DNA of 39,963 bases from Bacillota bacterium (GCA_023443515.1 JAEZUC010000038.1:1-39963); one strand, 5' to 3'; numbered from the stretch's first letter, positions 17,925-26,183 are shown. Translations and numbers: made by a program. The notes: generated by a model not told the origin, from the sequence alone.

Positions 17925-18011
17925 TAGCTGAGTTATAATAACTTTAGCAAGGGCGGCGTTAGGTCTTGTTATTTTTACCGGATATTCCAATTTTTTTTCA
18001 TAAATCCACAT
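17898..18011 (-). CDS. cotJC: CotJC, 5' part of the split gene
   Basis: ATG at 18011 with GAGGTG upstream begins MWIYEKKLEYPVKITRPN, the characteristic CotJC N-terminus. Codons 1-31 (…VIITQLGG) are genuine. The frame then enters the element and stops after PDFKFL (TAA at 17898-17900). The remainder of the gene is at 12723-13239. The start lies 6 bp past the cotJB stop, so it is the third gene of a cotJA-cotJB-cotJC operon. Without rearrangement it yields only a 37-residue peptide lacking all metal ligands. Confidence 0.92.
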   Translation of the reverse strand: MWIYEKKLEYPVKITRPNAALAKVIITQLGGPDFKFL

Positions 18012-18017
18012 GTATTA

Positions 18018-18503
18018 TTACACCTCCCGTCCTATTTCCCACGGCCACGGATTCTCAATCCATTTCCATGTCGATAAATCGTTATCCATGTGAGTAGCGG
18101 TAAGAGGACCAAATCTTTTTGTAAATTCAGACTCAAGTTGATTTTTCATGTCGCGGTATTGTTTAAAATATGCCAAGGCTGTTTTATCAGTGGGATGCGT
18201 ATTTAGAAATAAACCTACCTCTATACAGGCAAATTCGTAAGCCTGAACCTTCCAAAGCAGTGCTTCCCGCTCATTCATAGGCTTCATTCCACTAGTCATG
18301 CCCATGTTTTCGCAATCATCCATACCGCCCATCTGGCCCATACCGCCCATCTGGCCCATACTGCCCATCTGACCCATGCCACCGGGTGTAACCATGCCGC
18401 CGGGTGTACCCATGCCACCGGGTGTACCCATGCCACCGGGTGTACCCATACCACCAGGTCCGCCCATTCCACCGGGACCGCCCATACCCATGTTATTATT
18501 CAT
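18018..18503 (-). CDS. cotJB: CotJB spore coat protein with expanded Gly/Met-rich N-terminus, 161 aa
   Basis: The C-terminal ~90 residues (REALLWKVQAYEFACIEVGL, FLNTHPTDKTAL, NPWPWEIG) are the CotJB domain. CotJB of B. subtilis is only about 87 residues, and the extra length here is a repetitive N-terminus (MGGPGG, MGTPGG, MGQMGG units). CotJB belongs to the CotJ coat complex laid down in the mother cell. The start overlaps the cotJA stop by 8 bp and uses GGAGGGGG within the cotJA 3' end, so the two are translationally coupled. Confidence 0.9.
   Translation of the reverse strand: MNNNMGMGGPGGMGGPGGMGTPGGMGTPGGMGTPGGMVTPGGMGQMGSMGQMGGMGQMGGMDDCENMGMTSGMKPMNEREALLWKVQAYEFACIEVGLFLNTHPTDKTALAYFKQYRDMKNQLESEFTKRFGPLTATHMDNDLSTWKWIENPWPWEIGREV
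18308..18492 (-). repeat. 18-bp and 9-bp tandem repeats in the cotJB 5' end
   Basis: On the + strand, units of the form ATGCCACCGGGTGTACCC repeat in tandem over about 18376-18483, encoding (MGTPGG)n and (MGGPGG)n. Adjacent 9- and 18-bp units over 18329-18375 encode MGQMGG. Identical neighbouring units suggest slippage-prone expansion. Confidence 0.85.
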
Positions 18504-18705
18504 ATCTGTTTCCCCCTCCCAAGAATGGCTTGTCGAGAGCCGGGAAAAGAGTACCTCTGTCTAATCCTTCATTTACATCATAGGGTCTTTCCCATACCTG
18601 ATCAGGCACATAGGCCATAGCGAGAGCTATCTTAGCAGGATTAAAAGGTTTTATAACACTTTTGTCTCTTTGCTGATAATCGTACCCGTTTACTAAGTCA
18701 TCCAT
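18496..18705 (-). CDS. cotJA: CotJA spore coat-associated protein, 69 aa
   Basis: ATG at 18705 has AAAGGAG upstream. The sequence PAKIALAMAYVPDQVWERPYDVNEGLDRGTLFPALDKPF is typical CotJA. It is the first gene of cotJA-cotJB-cotJC. In Bacillus this operon is transcribed in the mother cell by SigE; no confident SigE promoter could be assigned here. Confidence 0.92.
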   Translation of the reverse strand: MDDLVNGYDYQQRDKSVIKPFNPAKIALAMAYVPDQVWERPYDVNEGLDRGTLFPALDKPFLGGGNRYE

Positions 18706-18824
18706 TATTCTTCTCCTTTCAAATAAAAACGAATAACTTCTTCTATCTATAGATTATGAATTTATCATTACTTAAGTTACATAAAATTTAATAATTTACA
18801 TTATGTTATTACCAAAAGTAAATC

Positions 18825-18854
18825 TTGACAGGAAATATCTTACAAGTGTAATAT
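18825..18854 (+). promoter_or_regulatory. SigA-type promoter for the 18895 gene
   Basis: TTGACA (18825-18830), an 18-bp spacer and TAATAT (18849-18854). It lies ~40 bp upstream of the ORF starting at 18895 and could also serve the 19519 gene. Confidence 0.65.
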
Positions 18855-18894
18855 TTAGTAAACGCATCGATTATTTTGTGAGGGGGAATATGTT

Positions 18895-19455
18895 TTGGGA
18901 AAAATCGCAAAAAGATTCCTGTCATTATTTGTAGTTATCATATTAGTTGTTGCTTTAGTTATTATTCTAGTTTTGGCATTCAGGGGAACTTTATCAAACA
19001 GGACTCATTCATATAATAGTAAAAAGGTAAGCGAAAGCGGGCAGGTTTATAGTGCAGATAACAAAGATTTTGCCATTACATTAAATAATGATAATCTTAT
19101 AGTACATTCAATGAAAAAGTATTCTCCTGCCATGTCCAGCGTAATTGGATTAAAAATTAAGTCTACTTATGAGGGGAAAGCCGATAAAATAAGATATACC
19201 GCGACAGAGGGTACACTAATGAGAGACATTAATACTAAAAATCGGGGAAAGACATTAACAGTTCCGGTGAATACGTCTATTTATTGGAGTCCTTTAACAG
19301 GCGATGATAAAAGTTTAAAGGCTGATAAAATTATTGTTAAAGTAGAAGCGCTGAACGCAGGAATAGAGATTGCGGAACAAACACTTTGTATTAACAAGGA
19401 AGGTTTAGTATATTCTATAGAAGAAAATACCAATGTTTTAGCAGATATAAAATAA
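18895..19455 (+). CDS. Membrane-anchored hypothetical protein, 186 aa
   Basis: TTG start at 18895, nine bases after GAGGGGG; an ATG five bases earlier is in another frame and stops at once. Residues ~8-29 are a single hydrophobic anchor (FLSLFVVIILVVALVIILVL), followed by an external beta-rich domain (GQVYSADNKDFAITLNND ... VPVNTSIYWSP). No family is recognised with confidence; the layout resembles small extracellular DUF4352-like domains. A good SigA promoter precedes it. The next gene starts 63 bp downstream in the same direction. Confidence 0.7.
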   Translation: MGKIAKRFLSLFVVIILVVALVIILVLAFRGTLSNRTHSYNSKKVSESGQVYSADNKDFAITLNNDNLIVHSMKKYSPAMSSVIGLKIKSTYEGKADKIRYTATEGTLMRDINTKNRGKTLTVPVNTSIYWSPLTGDDKSLKADKIIVKVEALNAGIEIAEQTLCINKEGLVYSIEENTNVLADIK

Positions 19456-19518
19456 ATCTCAATCTATTTGGACGATATAATATGTAATTAAGTTTGTTTT
19501 TTAGGGGGAAGGGATATC

Positions 19519-21111
19519 ATGAGAATACTGCCAATAGAAACAAATCCATATATTAAAGCTTTTACATACCATTCGTATCCATTAAGTATTTTAGGATCAA
19601 ATCGTTATTGTGGCGAAAAGAAAGCTGAAATCTCAATAACGGAAGCTGATAAAAGCAAATGGCAATATTATACCAATAATGTAAGTGTTAATAATAATAA
19701 TGAGAATGATTATATTATCAGCGGTAACAAATATTCAGATAATGTTGAAGCCAGAATTTATAGAGAAGCAGATATTGAAGATGAATTAATTGTAAGAATA
19801 AATTATATTCAGTATACACAGCCATATGGCTACGTAAGTTTATTTTTGAGTAATAGTGAGGTATTTAGCTCTGATTTTAAAAATACAGAATGCTATCATC
19901 AGATAGGAATTTACAACAAAGGAGATGTATTTTCTGGAGGTTATCAGAAAATTGAGAAATGTGAATCTGTATCATGTACAGATTCAGGCTATTATATAAA
20001 GCTAGAAAGAAAGAATGATAGTGTTGATTATTGGATTTCTTTTGATGAAGAAGAATGGATATTAATAGCAAAAAATACTTTACAGGACTATGATGATGAA
20101 CAGAAACTTTATATAGGGGTACATCTGTTTTTAGGGGAAAATCAGTTTAATAATTGGTTATTTACAAATTACATTCAGTTGTATGGAAGAAATGTGTTTA
20201 CTACTGAATATTTCATTGATTATTATGTCACTCCTGAAAAAGACGGAAATTTTTATACTGTACACAGTTTATTGGATTATTGTAATTTGGACAAATCTGT
20301 TTTGATTGAAAGTAATGCAGATATAATACAATTTACTAAGAGTAACCTTAATAAAGGGAAATATGTTGAATTTTATTTAGATGAATACTATATAGAAGGA
20401 AGAGAAGCATATAAAAAGCATGTTTTCTATCACGCGAATCTAATATATGGATACGATGAAATTGGTGTATATATCTTAGGGTATGACAAGGGGGGATATA
20501 TAAATACCATGAGGCTGGAATATGCTGATTTTTTAAAGTCTATAGATAATACTATGAACAAAATACATGTTTATTCATTTGCACCTCTTGAAGCTTATTT
20601 TAAACTTAATATTAATACTATTAAAAGCATGTTATATGAATATTGGAAGGGAATAAACACCAACTCAAGGATAGATTTTATTTTACCGGAGAGTGAAAAA
20701 GTAAATAATTCAATAGATACTAATCCTAACGAGTCACGTTTTAGCAAATTACCTCAGTTTGCAAATCTCTATGGCATGAAAATCTATGATTTATTCTTAA
20801 ACAATGAAATAATGTTTGGCTATTTACTAAAAGATAGTAGAATTCCTTTTATCATTTATGAACACAAGAAAATAATGAAAGATAGAGTCCTGTTCTTACA
20901 GCAAAAAAAACATATAAGAGCTGAACATATAGAAAAGGTTTTGATAGATACGGATACATTACTTGAGAAAGCTGTTATGTTCTTAAACATATGCTTGAAA
21001 TACAGAATGAAACCAAGTGACAAAAACAAAATTCATTTGAAAGAGATTTTAGAAGAACTTAAGGCAATAGAAGAAAATTACTACCCTAAAATAATAGACA
21101 GTTTGTATTAA
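19519..21111 (+). CDS. Hypothetical protein with lectin-like N-terminus and possible BtrH-like domain, 530 aa
   Basis: ATG follows AGGGGGAAGGG. Residues ~1-225 look like a DUF1349-type concanavalin-like beta sandwich (YGYVSLFLSNSEVF, YYIKLERKNDSVDYWISFD, LYIGVHLFLGEN). Residues ~234-350 (DGNFYTVHSLLDYC, VEFYLDEYYIEGREAYKKH, ANLIYGYDEIGVYILGYD) resemble the BtrH N-terminal-like fold found near nonribosomal peptide and RiPP genes, with possible catalytic C246. The C-terminus is helical. No signal peptide is seen. No biosynthetic partner genes are nearby, so the function is open. Assignment is from remembered motifs. Confidence 0.6.
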   Translation: MRILPIETNPYIKAFTYHSYPLSILGSNRYCGEKKAEISITEADKSKWQYYTNNVSVNNNNENDYIISGNKYSDNVEARIYREADIEDELIVRINYIQYTQPYGYVSLFLSNSEVFSSDFKNTECYHQIGIYNKGDVFSGGYQKIEKCESVSCTDSGYYIKLERKNDSVDYWISFDEEEWILIAKNTLQDYDDEQKLYIGVHLFLGENQFNNWLFTNYIQLYGRNVFTTEYFIDYYVTPEKDGNFYTVHSLLDYCNLDKSVLIESNADIIQFTKSNLNKGKYVEFYLDEYYIEGREAYKKHVFYHANLIYGYDEIGVYILGYDKGGYINTMRLEYADFLKSIDNTMNKIHVYSFAPLEAYFKLNINTIKSMLYEYWKGINTNSRIDFILPESEKVNNSIDTNPNESRFSKLPQFANLYGMKIYDLFLNNEIMFGYLLKDSRIPFIIYEHKKIMKDRVLFLQQKKHIRAEHIEKVLIDTDTLLEKAVMFLNICLKYRMKPSDKNKIHLKEILEELKAIEENYYPKIIDSLY

Positions 21112-21263
21112 TAAAGATTGAGAAATCACTTGGAAAAATTTAAAAAAATATAATTTTTAAAAAATATAATAGGACACGCATTATTTTCATATTTAATCAT
21201 AGAATGGAAAGGTACACTATTTTTGAGGTATTAATTACTTCATTATCATAGGAGGTGCCTTGC

Positions 21264-21620
21264 TTGATAGATATACTGTTTTCTGCAATCTTTGATGTAT
21301 TGAGCAACTTTTTTGTGATGATTGGCTACGTATCCAATGTAAATTCCTTCCCCCAGCCATTAAAGCCGGAGGAAGAACAGTACTACGTTGAGGCATACAA
21401 AAATGGTAGTGAGGAAGCAAGAAATATTCTTATCGAAAGAAACTTGAGGCTTGTTGCACACATTGTAAAAAAATACGGTTCGTGTGGCAGCGACAGTGAT
21501 GACCTTATATCAATAGGTACTATTGGCTTAATTAAGGCAATATCTACATTCAACATGGATAAAGGAACTCGTCTTGCAACCTATGCTGCCAGGTGCATTG
21601 AAAATGCTATTCTTACATAG
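21264..21620 (+). CDS. sigK: Pro-SigK sporulation sigma factor, 5' part of a split gene
   Basis: TTG at 21264 is seven bases after GGAGGTG; an in-frame GTG at 21255 lies inside that site and is unlikely. The product begins with the hydrophobic pro-sequence typical of SigK (ILFSAIFDVLSNFFVMIGYV), then NSFPQPLKPEEE and region 2 (NLRLVAHIVKKYG, DDLISIGTIGLIKAI, GTRLATYAARCIEN). Real coding ends at 21606, within AAATG; the frame then runs into the inserted element and stops at TAG 21618-21620. The missing regions 3-4 lie at 28189-28556. Rejoining gives ...ARCIEN-EILMQIRA... in frame, 236 residues, close to B. subtilis pro-SigK (241). Confidence 0.95.
   Translation: MIDILFSAIFDVLSNFFVMIGYVSNVNSFPQPLKPEEEQYYVEAYKNGSEEARNILIERNLRLVAHIVKKYGSCGSDSDDLISIGTIGLIKAISTFNMDKGTRLATYAARCIENAILT
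21602..21606. other. Attachment core, sigK 5' side
   Basis: AAATG is shared with 28184-28188. The flanking GCTATTCTTACA on the element side is an imperfect inverted copy of TGTGAGAATTGC at the other end. The circle junction would read AGAATTGC-AAAT-GCTATTCT, a palindrome except for one A/T position in each arm. Confidence 0.85.
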
Positions 21621-21639
21621 TGGAAACACTTAATACATT

Positions 21640-22410
21640 TTAAATATAATATTCTGTATTATCAGGGTTTTTCATATTAAATTCGGAAAATACCCTGTCA
21701 CGTATTTTCAAGAAATCATCACTGGTTCGGTCACGTTTTCTTGCTAAAGGTACACTAATAATTGATTTAATTTTACCGGGATTAGGTGTCATAATCACAA
21801 TTCTGTCTGCAAGGAAAACAGCTTCTTCAATATCATGAGTGACAAAAATAATAGTCTTTTTCTGCTGTTCCCAGATATTTGAAATCTCATCCTGCATTTT
21901 AAGTCTTGTTAATGCATCCAAGGCACCAAACGGCTCATCCATAAAAATGATTTCAGGGTCAACAGCCAGGGCACGGGCAATGGCAACCCGCTGCTGCATA
22001 CCACCTGATAATTGAGAAGGGTGACTTTTACTGAATTTCGAAAGCCCCACTAAATCAATATATTTACTGGCAATATCATGTCTTTCCTTTTTTGAGACTT
22101 TCTTACTTTCCAGTCCCAACTCAACATTTTTTTGAACTGTCCGCCAAGGAAGAAGACCATAGTTCTGAAAAATTGTTACGTTGCGGATACTAGGCTCCAA
22201 GACCTGTTTCCCGTCTATTTGAATACTTCCGGTGTTAACCTTTTCAAAACCTGCAACGGAATTCAGAAGCGTAGTTTTGCCACAGCCACTTGGGCCAAGC
22301 AGGCATAAAAACTCACCTTTTTCAATTTGCAGTGATACATGATCTAAGGCTTTGAATATTGAGTTATTCGTTAAATATTCTTTTGAAACATCTTTTATAT
22401 TAATGAACAT
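21640..22410 (-). CDS. NitT/TauT-type ABC transporter ATP-binding protein, 256 aa
   Basis: ATG at 22410 is preferred over the TTG at 22422, because GGAGGT lies between them. Walker A GPSGCGKTT, signature LSGGMQQR, Walker B IIFMDEP and the switch VTHDIEEAVFLADR are intact. It resembles SsuB/TauB/ThiZ-type importers of nitrate, sulfonates or pyrimidines; the sequence does not fix the substrate. It overlaps the permease gene by 11 bp and ends 33 bp from the sigK attachment core. Last gene of the cooS-SBP-permease-ATPase operon. Confidence 0.92.
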   Translation of the reverse strand: MFINIKDVSKEYLTNNSIFKALDHVSLQIEKGEFLCLLGPSGCGKTTLLNSVAGFEKVNTGSIQIDGKQVLEPSIRNVTIFQNYGLLPWRTVQKNVELGLESKKVSKKERHDIASKYIDLVGLSKFSKSHPSQLSGGMQQRVAIARALAVDPEIIFMDEPFGALDALTRLKMQDEISNIWEQQKKTIIFVTHDIEEAVFLADRIVIMTPNPGKIKSIISVPLARKRDRTSDDFLKIRDRVFSEFNMKNPDNTEYYI

Positions 22411-23167
22411 TGTTACCTCCAATGACTCCCCATCTTTTCAAGAGCTGTTTCTCCCCAAGACCCATTAAACTGTCAAGAATAAGTCCTATAAGCCCGATGG
22501 ATAAAATACTCGCCAGCAGTAAATCCGTTCTGAGATTGTTTCTTGCATCAATAATCATAAAACCCAGCCCCGTCTGAGCTCCCACCATTTCACCAGCTAC
22601 AAGAAACACCCACGCTGTACCCAAGGCTATATGAAGTCCCGAAGCAATAGAAGGAAAAGCGGAAGGAAGAATTATTTTTGTCAGAAGCTGGGGTTGCTTT
22701 ATGCCAAAATTCGTTGCGACCTTTATGTAGATTTGGTCAACTTTTCCTACGGCGTTTACTGTAGTTAAAAGAATAGGAAAGAATGCTGCAATGAAAATAA
22801 TAACGATAGCTGGAAGATCGCCAATTCCAAATAGCAGTACAATAAATGGAAACCATGCTATTGGTGATATAGGTCTTATCAATTGTACAACAGGATTTAC
22901 AAAGCTCCATGCATTTCTGAACCAACCCAGAACCAACCCCAGAGTAACTCCTGTAAGGGCAGCCAAAAGATATCCTGTAAAAAATCTGTACATACTGGCT
23001 TTAACACCCGTAAAAAGGGTTCCGTCCACAATAAGTTCCCAAAATCCCTTTCCCACGTCAATAGGAGAGGGAAGCAGAGCTTGATTCCAGTGTCCCAAGG
23101 ACACGCCTCCCTGCCACAGAATTAATAATAATGTCAATGATACCGGAATATGAATCAATTTCTTCAT
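22400..23167 (-). CDS. NitT/TauT-type ABC transporter permease, 255 aa
   Basis: ATG follows AAGGGAG. There are about six membrane helices, starting IPVSLTLLLILWQGGV. The binding-protein-dependent permease loop is visible as VATNFGIKQPQLLTKIILPSAFPSI, with GxxxAxxxA-type spacing ahead of GLHIALGTAWVFLVAGEM. It forms the membrane channel for the ATPase just downstream and the lipoprotein just upstream, from which it is separated by 15 bp. Confidence 0.92.
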   Translation of the reverse strand: MKKLIHIPVSLTLLLILWQGGVSLGHWNQALLPSPIDVGKGFWELIVDGTLFTGVKASMYRFFTGYLLAALTGVTLGLVLGWFRNAWSFVNPVVQLIRPISPIAWFPFIVLLFGIGDLPAIVIIFIAAFFPILLTTVNAVGKVDQIYIKVATNFGIKQPQLLTKIILPSAFPSIASGLHIALGTAWVFLVAGEMVGAQTGLGFMIIDARNNLRTDLLLASILSIGLIGLILDSLMGLGEKQLLKRWGVIGGNNVH

Positions 23168-23182
23168 AAATTATTCTCCCTT

Positions 23183-24121
23183 CTATTTGCCTGAAAGGCT
23201 TGAATCTACAAAGTCATCATAAGCCGGGGGATTTGAGGAAATCCCGAATTCTTTGATTTTATCAGTCAGGCTGCCATATGCTTCCCTTGTAATTTCAAGA
23301 TCGTTGTATGAAATCCATTTCATGGATAGGTCCAGAACCTTGTCGTCAAGATTGAGATATTTCTTTGCAATAGCATTTGCCTCATCCTTGTGAGAGCCAA
23401 TGTATTCCCCTGCTTCTCTATAACTGGACACAACCTCTTTTGCGGCATCCTTGCTGTTGTTAATAAATTTGTCGGACAAAACAAGAGAGCAGCAGATTGA
23501 ATCTTTCCAGAGCTCATTGGATTCAAAAAGTACATTTCCTGTCTCTAAAGCCACAGACTTTGCACCAAAGGGCTCAGCAACACTATATCCGTCAATCTGA
23601 CCTTGGGCAAGAGCCGCCGGCATTTCAGGCGGAGGAAGTTCAACAATATTTACATCCTTGTAGGAAAGCCCGGCATTTTTAAGCATTTGTCCCAAAAGTA
23701 TGTTATGGGAAGACTGCCTGTGAGGAATGGCAAATTTCTTTCCTTTTAAATCGGTGGTACTTTTAATACTTTTTGATACAACAACAACATTACCATCCTT
23801 GTGACCCAGTGCAACTGCCTTAACACCGATACCCTGTTCCTTTGCCTTCATGGCAAGCTGAATAAGCACTGAAGCGCCGTCAACATGGCCTGTGTTTAAG
23901 GCATCCATCAGTTCAGGCCATGATCCGTACTTGACCAGTTCAATTTTATATTTCTGACCTGACTTATCCTGCAATTCATTCTCTACAAACACAGGCAGAG
24001 CGTGTGTTAAAGGAAGGTAGGCAATTTTTACGGTTTTTACATCTGTAGCTTTTCCACAGGCCACAGTACCTGAAATTAGTCCAAAAACCAAAGCTGCTGC
24101 AATAAACTTTTTTAAATTCAT
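23183..24121 (-). CDS. NitT/TauT-type substrate-binding lipoprotein, 312 aa
   Basis: The frame opens at 24148, but GGAGG at about 24133-24129 points to ATG 24121. The N-terminus MNLKKFIAAALVFGLISG followed by TVACGK is a lipoprotein signal with a slightly unusual lipobox. The body is a periplasmic-binding fold of the NMT1/SsuA type (KIAYLPLTHALPVFVEN, AALAQGQIDGYSVAEPFGAKS). It would deliver the ligand to the permease. Its direct linkage to cooS, 17 bp upstream, suggests a role connected with CO dehydrogenase, such as import of a cofactor precursor or small carbon/sulfur/nitrogen compound; that is inference. Confidence 0.9.
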   Translation of the reverse strand: MNLKKFIAAALVFGLISGTVACGKATDVKTVKIAYLPLTHALPVFVENELQDKSGQKYKIELVKYGSWPELMDALNTGHVDGASVLIQLAMKAKEQGIGVKAVALGHKDGNVVVVSKSIKSTTDLKGKKFAIPHRQSSHNILLGQMLKNAGLSYKDVNIVELPPPEMPAALAQGQIDGYSVAEPFGAKSVALETGNVLFESNELWKDSICCSLVLSDKFINNSKDAAKEVVSSYREAGEYIGSHKDEANAIAKKYLNLDDKVLDLSMKWISYNDLEITREAYGSLTDKIKEFGISSNPPAYDDFVDSSLSGK

Positions 24122-24138
24122 AGACATCCTCCATAAAA

Positions 24139-26130
24139 TTAATCCCATCCCAGAGTTTTTCTCTGTTCTTTGAGGTGGTTGACAATCTCATTTGCCAATT
24201 CAGTGTGATTAACATTCACAATCATTCTTGAACCCAGAATATCCTTGGTTCCATTACTCATAAATTCTGTAACATTATCTGAGCCTTGAGTGGGAGTATA
24301 TACGCAGTGGTAAGAATCAATACCCAGCAATCTGAAGCTCAGGGCCGCACATATACCTTTTTCATTTGACCATTCCGGACTGGCAAAAGCATAAGGCATG
24401 TCCTTGATGTAAATATCCGAAGCCTCTGCAACAGCTTTAAATAGTGCGGAGGCTCTTGCGTTATCAAAACATTCCCCCATGTGCCATACAGGGGGAAGAT
24501 CCTTCAAAAATCTTTTCAGGTTATCACCTGTACGCTCCAAGCCAGAAGTAGAGCAATATCCAAGCTTCATAAGCGGAAAGGAGGCACACCCGTTAGTCAA
24601 AACCAGAACGTTATTCTCTAAAAGAATGTCTGTAAGCTCGACGATAGCTTTTTCATAGACAATACGTGGGTTATTGCAACCTACCAGATTAACGATTCCA
24701 AGAATTTCACCGCTTTTCAGTGCTTCTGCAAGAGGCTTAACGCTTCCAAAATGCCTGTTGATATATTCAACCGAAAAGCCCACTTCTGCTTCAATCTCAT
24801 AAGGCGGAATAAAAACGGGAATCTGTCTTCTTTGAGTAAAGCTCTCAATAGCCCTGTTTAGTATCTTCGTTGCAAGCTCTGTAGTCTGATTCATATTGGA
24901 ATGATGGTGATCAAAGCCGTAATGCTCGGCTCCCGGCAATCGGGCAGAATCGTTGGTAGTAACAACAGTTGTTTTAAAACAGCTTGCAACCTCCATGATG
25001 GAAGGGAAAACATCCTGAACATCAGCCACCCATAAATCTAAAGCACCTGTTCCAAGAACAAGTTCAGCTCCGATAGCATTAGAAAGGGGTATAACACCGC
25101 CATATCTGTACATAGCAGAAAGTCCGGAACAGCAAATGCCGTAGAACTTGATTCCCAAAGCTCCGTTTTGCCTTGCCAACTCCTGAAACTCTTCCGAGTT
25201 ACCAAGCTTCACAATCTCACTTACCAAAACAGGAGAGTGACCGTGAATTGCTATATTAACATAACCTTTTTCCAAAGCACCGATATTAACCTTAGAAGTA
25301 CTTCTAACAGGCAGTCCGAACAGACTGTCCATAGCAATAGATGACCCAAGCACACAAGACCATGCAAAAGCTACACCCGTACGCAACATTTGCTTCATAA
25401 TATTTTTCCAGTCACTGTCGTTTCCCGTACCTGTTCTGTTAAGACTCTCAAAAACTTCGTGATAAGGACTAATAGGAAGAATATCCAGCTCACTCCATAC
25501 CTTAATACGTTCTTTTGAAGCAAATGAGTTTAGAGTACGGTGAGGGCCGGGAACAGTTCTGGACGAATCCTCCAGAAGAATATCAGCAATTAACCCTGCA
25601 AGTTCCTCGATGCTTTTGTTTTCAGTATCCAGTCCAAATGCCTTAGCAGAAGCCAACACCTTGCTTTCACCCTCAATAGGAATATTGACTTTGCCTTCTG
25701 CAGCATACTTTAAAGCCAGCATACTTTCACGTCCTCTTGCACCATGTTCTGCGACACCTGCAGCGACGCTCCTTAGAATATTCCTTGCTACGATAACGTC
25801 TGCATCCGCCCCGCAAACACCTTTTGGACTCTTTTTTGTAATTTTACAGGGTCCCATGTTGCATATTCTGCAGCATACTCCTGCAAGACCAAAGCTGCAC
25901 TGAGGCTTCTGAGCATCAAATCTGTCAAAAACAGTTTCGCATCCTTTTTCTTCCATATATAGAAGCATAGCTTTAACGGCAGGATCGGGTGTCTGTTCTA
26001 GAACCTTCTTCTTAGAAGCGAAAGTCTTTCTGTACTCAGCTACAGCAGTTGCATAATCATTACACCCGGTATCATTATGATGATGATTTTCTGAATGAAC
26101 AAATTTTGTGTGATGGTATCTAAAATTCAT
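24139..26130 (-). CDS. cooS: Divergent Ni-Fe carbon monoxide dehydrogenase catalytic subunit, 663 aa
   Basis: ATG follows AAAGGGGTG. The D and B cluster cysteines are present (C78, C86, C87, C90, C95, C106 in KPQCSFGLAGVCCRICNMGP). C-cluster ligands are mostly kept: H298 (IHGHSP), the GICCSG pair (333/334), C485 (GCNNP), C515 (NGCASF), C554 (MGECFDN) and K591. At the position I align with Cys333 of the C. hydrogenoformans enzyme (DYQC) this protein has Asp373 (DVQD), and of the proton-relay histidines only the first is matched (AEHGARGRE). The N-terminus is His-rich. No CooF, CooC, ACS or hydrogenase gene is nearby. It may therefore not be an ordinary CO oxidiser. First gene of an operon with the ABC transporter. 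Confidence 0.9.
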   Translation of the reverse strand: MNFRYHHTKFVHSENHHHNDTGCNDYATAVAEYRKTFASKKKVLEQTPDPAVKAMLLYMEEKGCETVFDRFDAQKPQCSFGLAGVCCRICNMGPCKITKKSPKGVCGADADVIVARNILRSVAAGVAEHGARGRESMLALKYAAEGKVNIPIEGESKVLASAKAFGLDTENKSIEELAGLIADILLEDSSRTVPGPHRTLNSFASKERIKVWSELDILPISPYHEVFESLNRTGTGNDSDWKNIMKQMLRTGVAFAWSCVLGSSIAMDSLFGLPVRSTSKVNIGALEKGYVNIAIHGHSPVLVSEIVKLGNSEEFQELARQNGALGIKFYGICCSGLSAMYRYGGVIPLSNAIGAELVLGTGALDLWVADVQDVFPSIMEVASCFKTTVVTTNDSARLPGAEHYGFDHHHSNMNQTTELATKILNRAIESFTQRRQIPVFIPPYEIEAEVGFSVEYINRHFGSVKPLAEALKSGEILGIVNLVGCNNPRIVYEKAIVELTDILLENNVLVLTNGCASFPLMKLGYCSTSGLERTGDNLKRFLKDLPPVWHMGECFDNARASALFKAVAEASDIYIKDMPYAFASPEWSNEKGICAALSFRLLGIDSYHCVYTPTQGSDNVTEFMSNGTKDILGSRMIVNVNHTELANEIVNHLKEQRKTLGWD

Positions 26131-26183
26131 TATAACACCCCTTTAAATAATCCCTACAATTCCAATAAATATAGTATGAAATG

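Noticed and set aside
18376..18564. + strand ORF rich in MPPGVP repeats
   Set aside because: It is the antisense shadow of the cotJB repeats; cotJB and cotJA have strong coding and ribosome-binding-site evidence.
21181..21250. SigE promoter for sigK (CATATT and TACACTAT)
   Set aside because: The spacing between the two boxes is too long for SigE, so no call was made.
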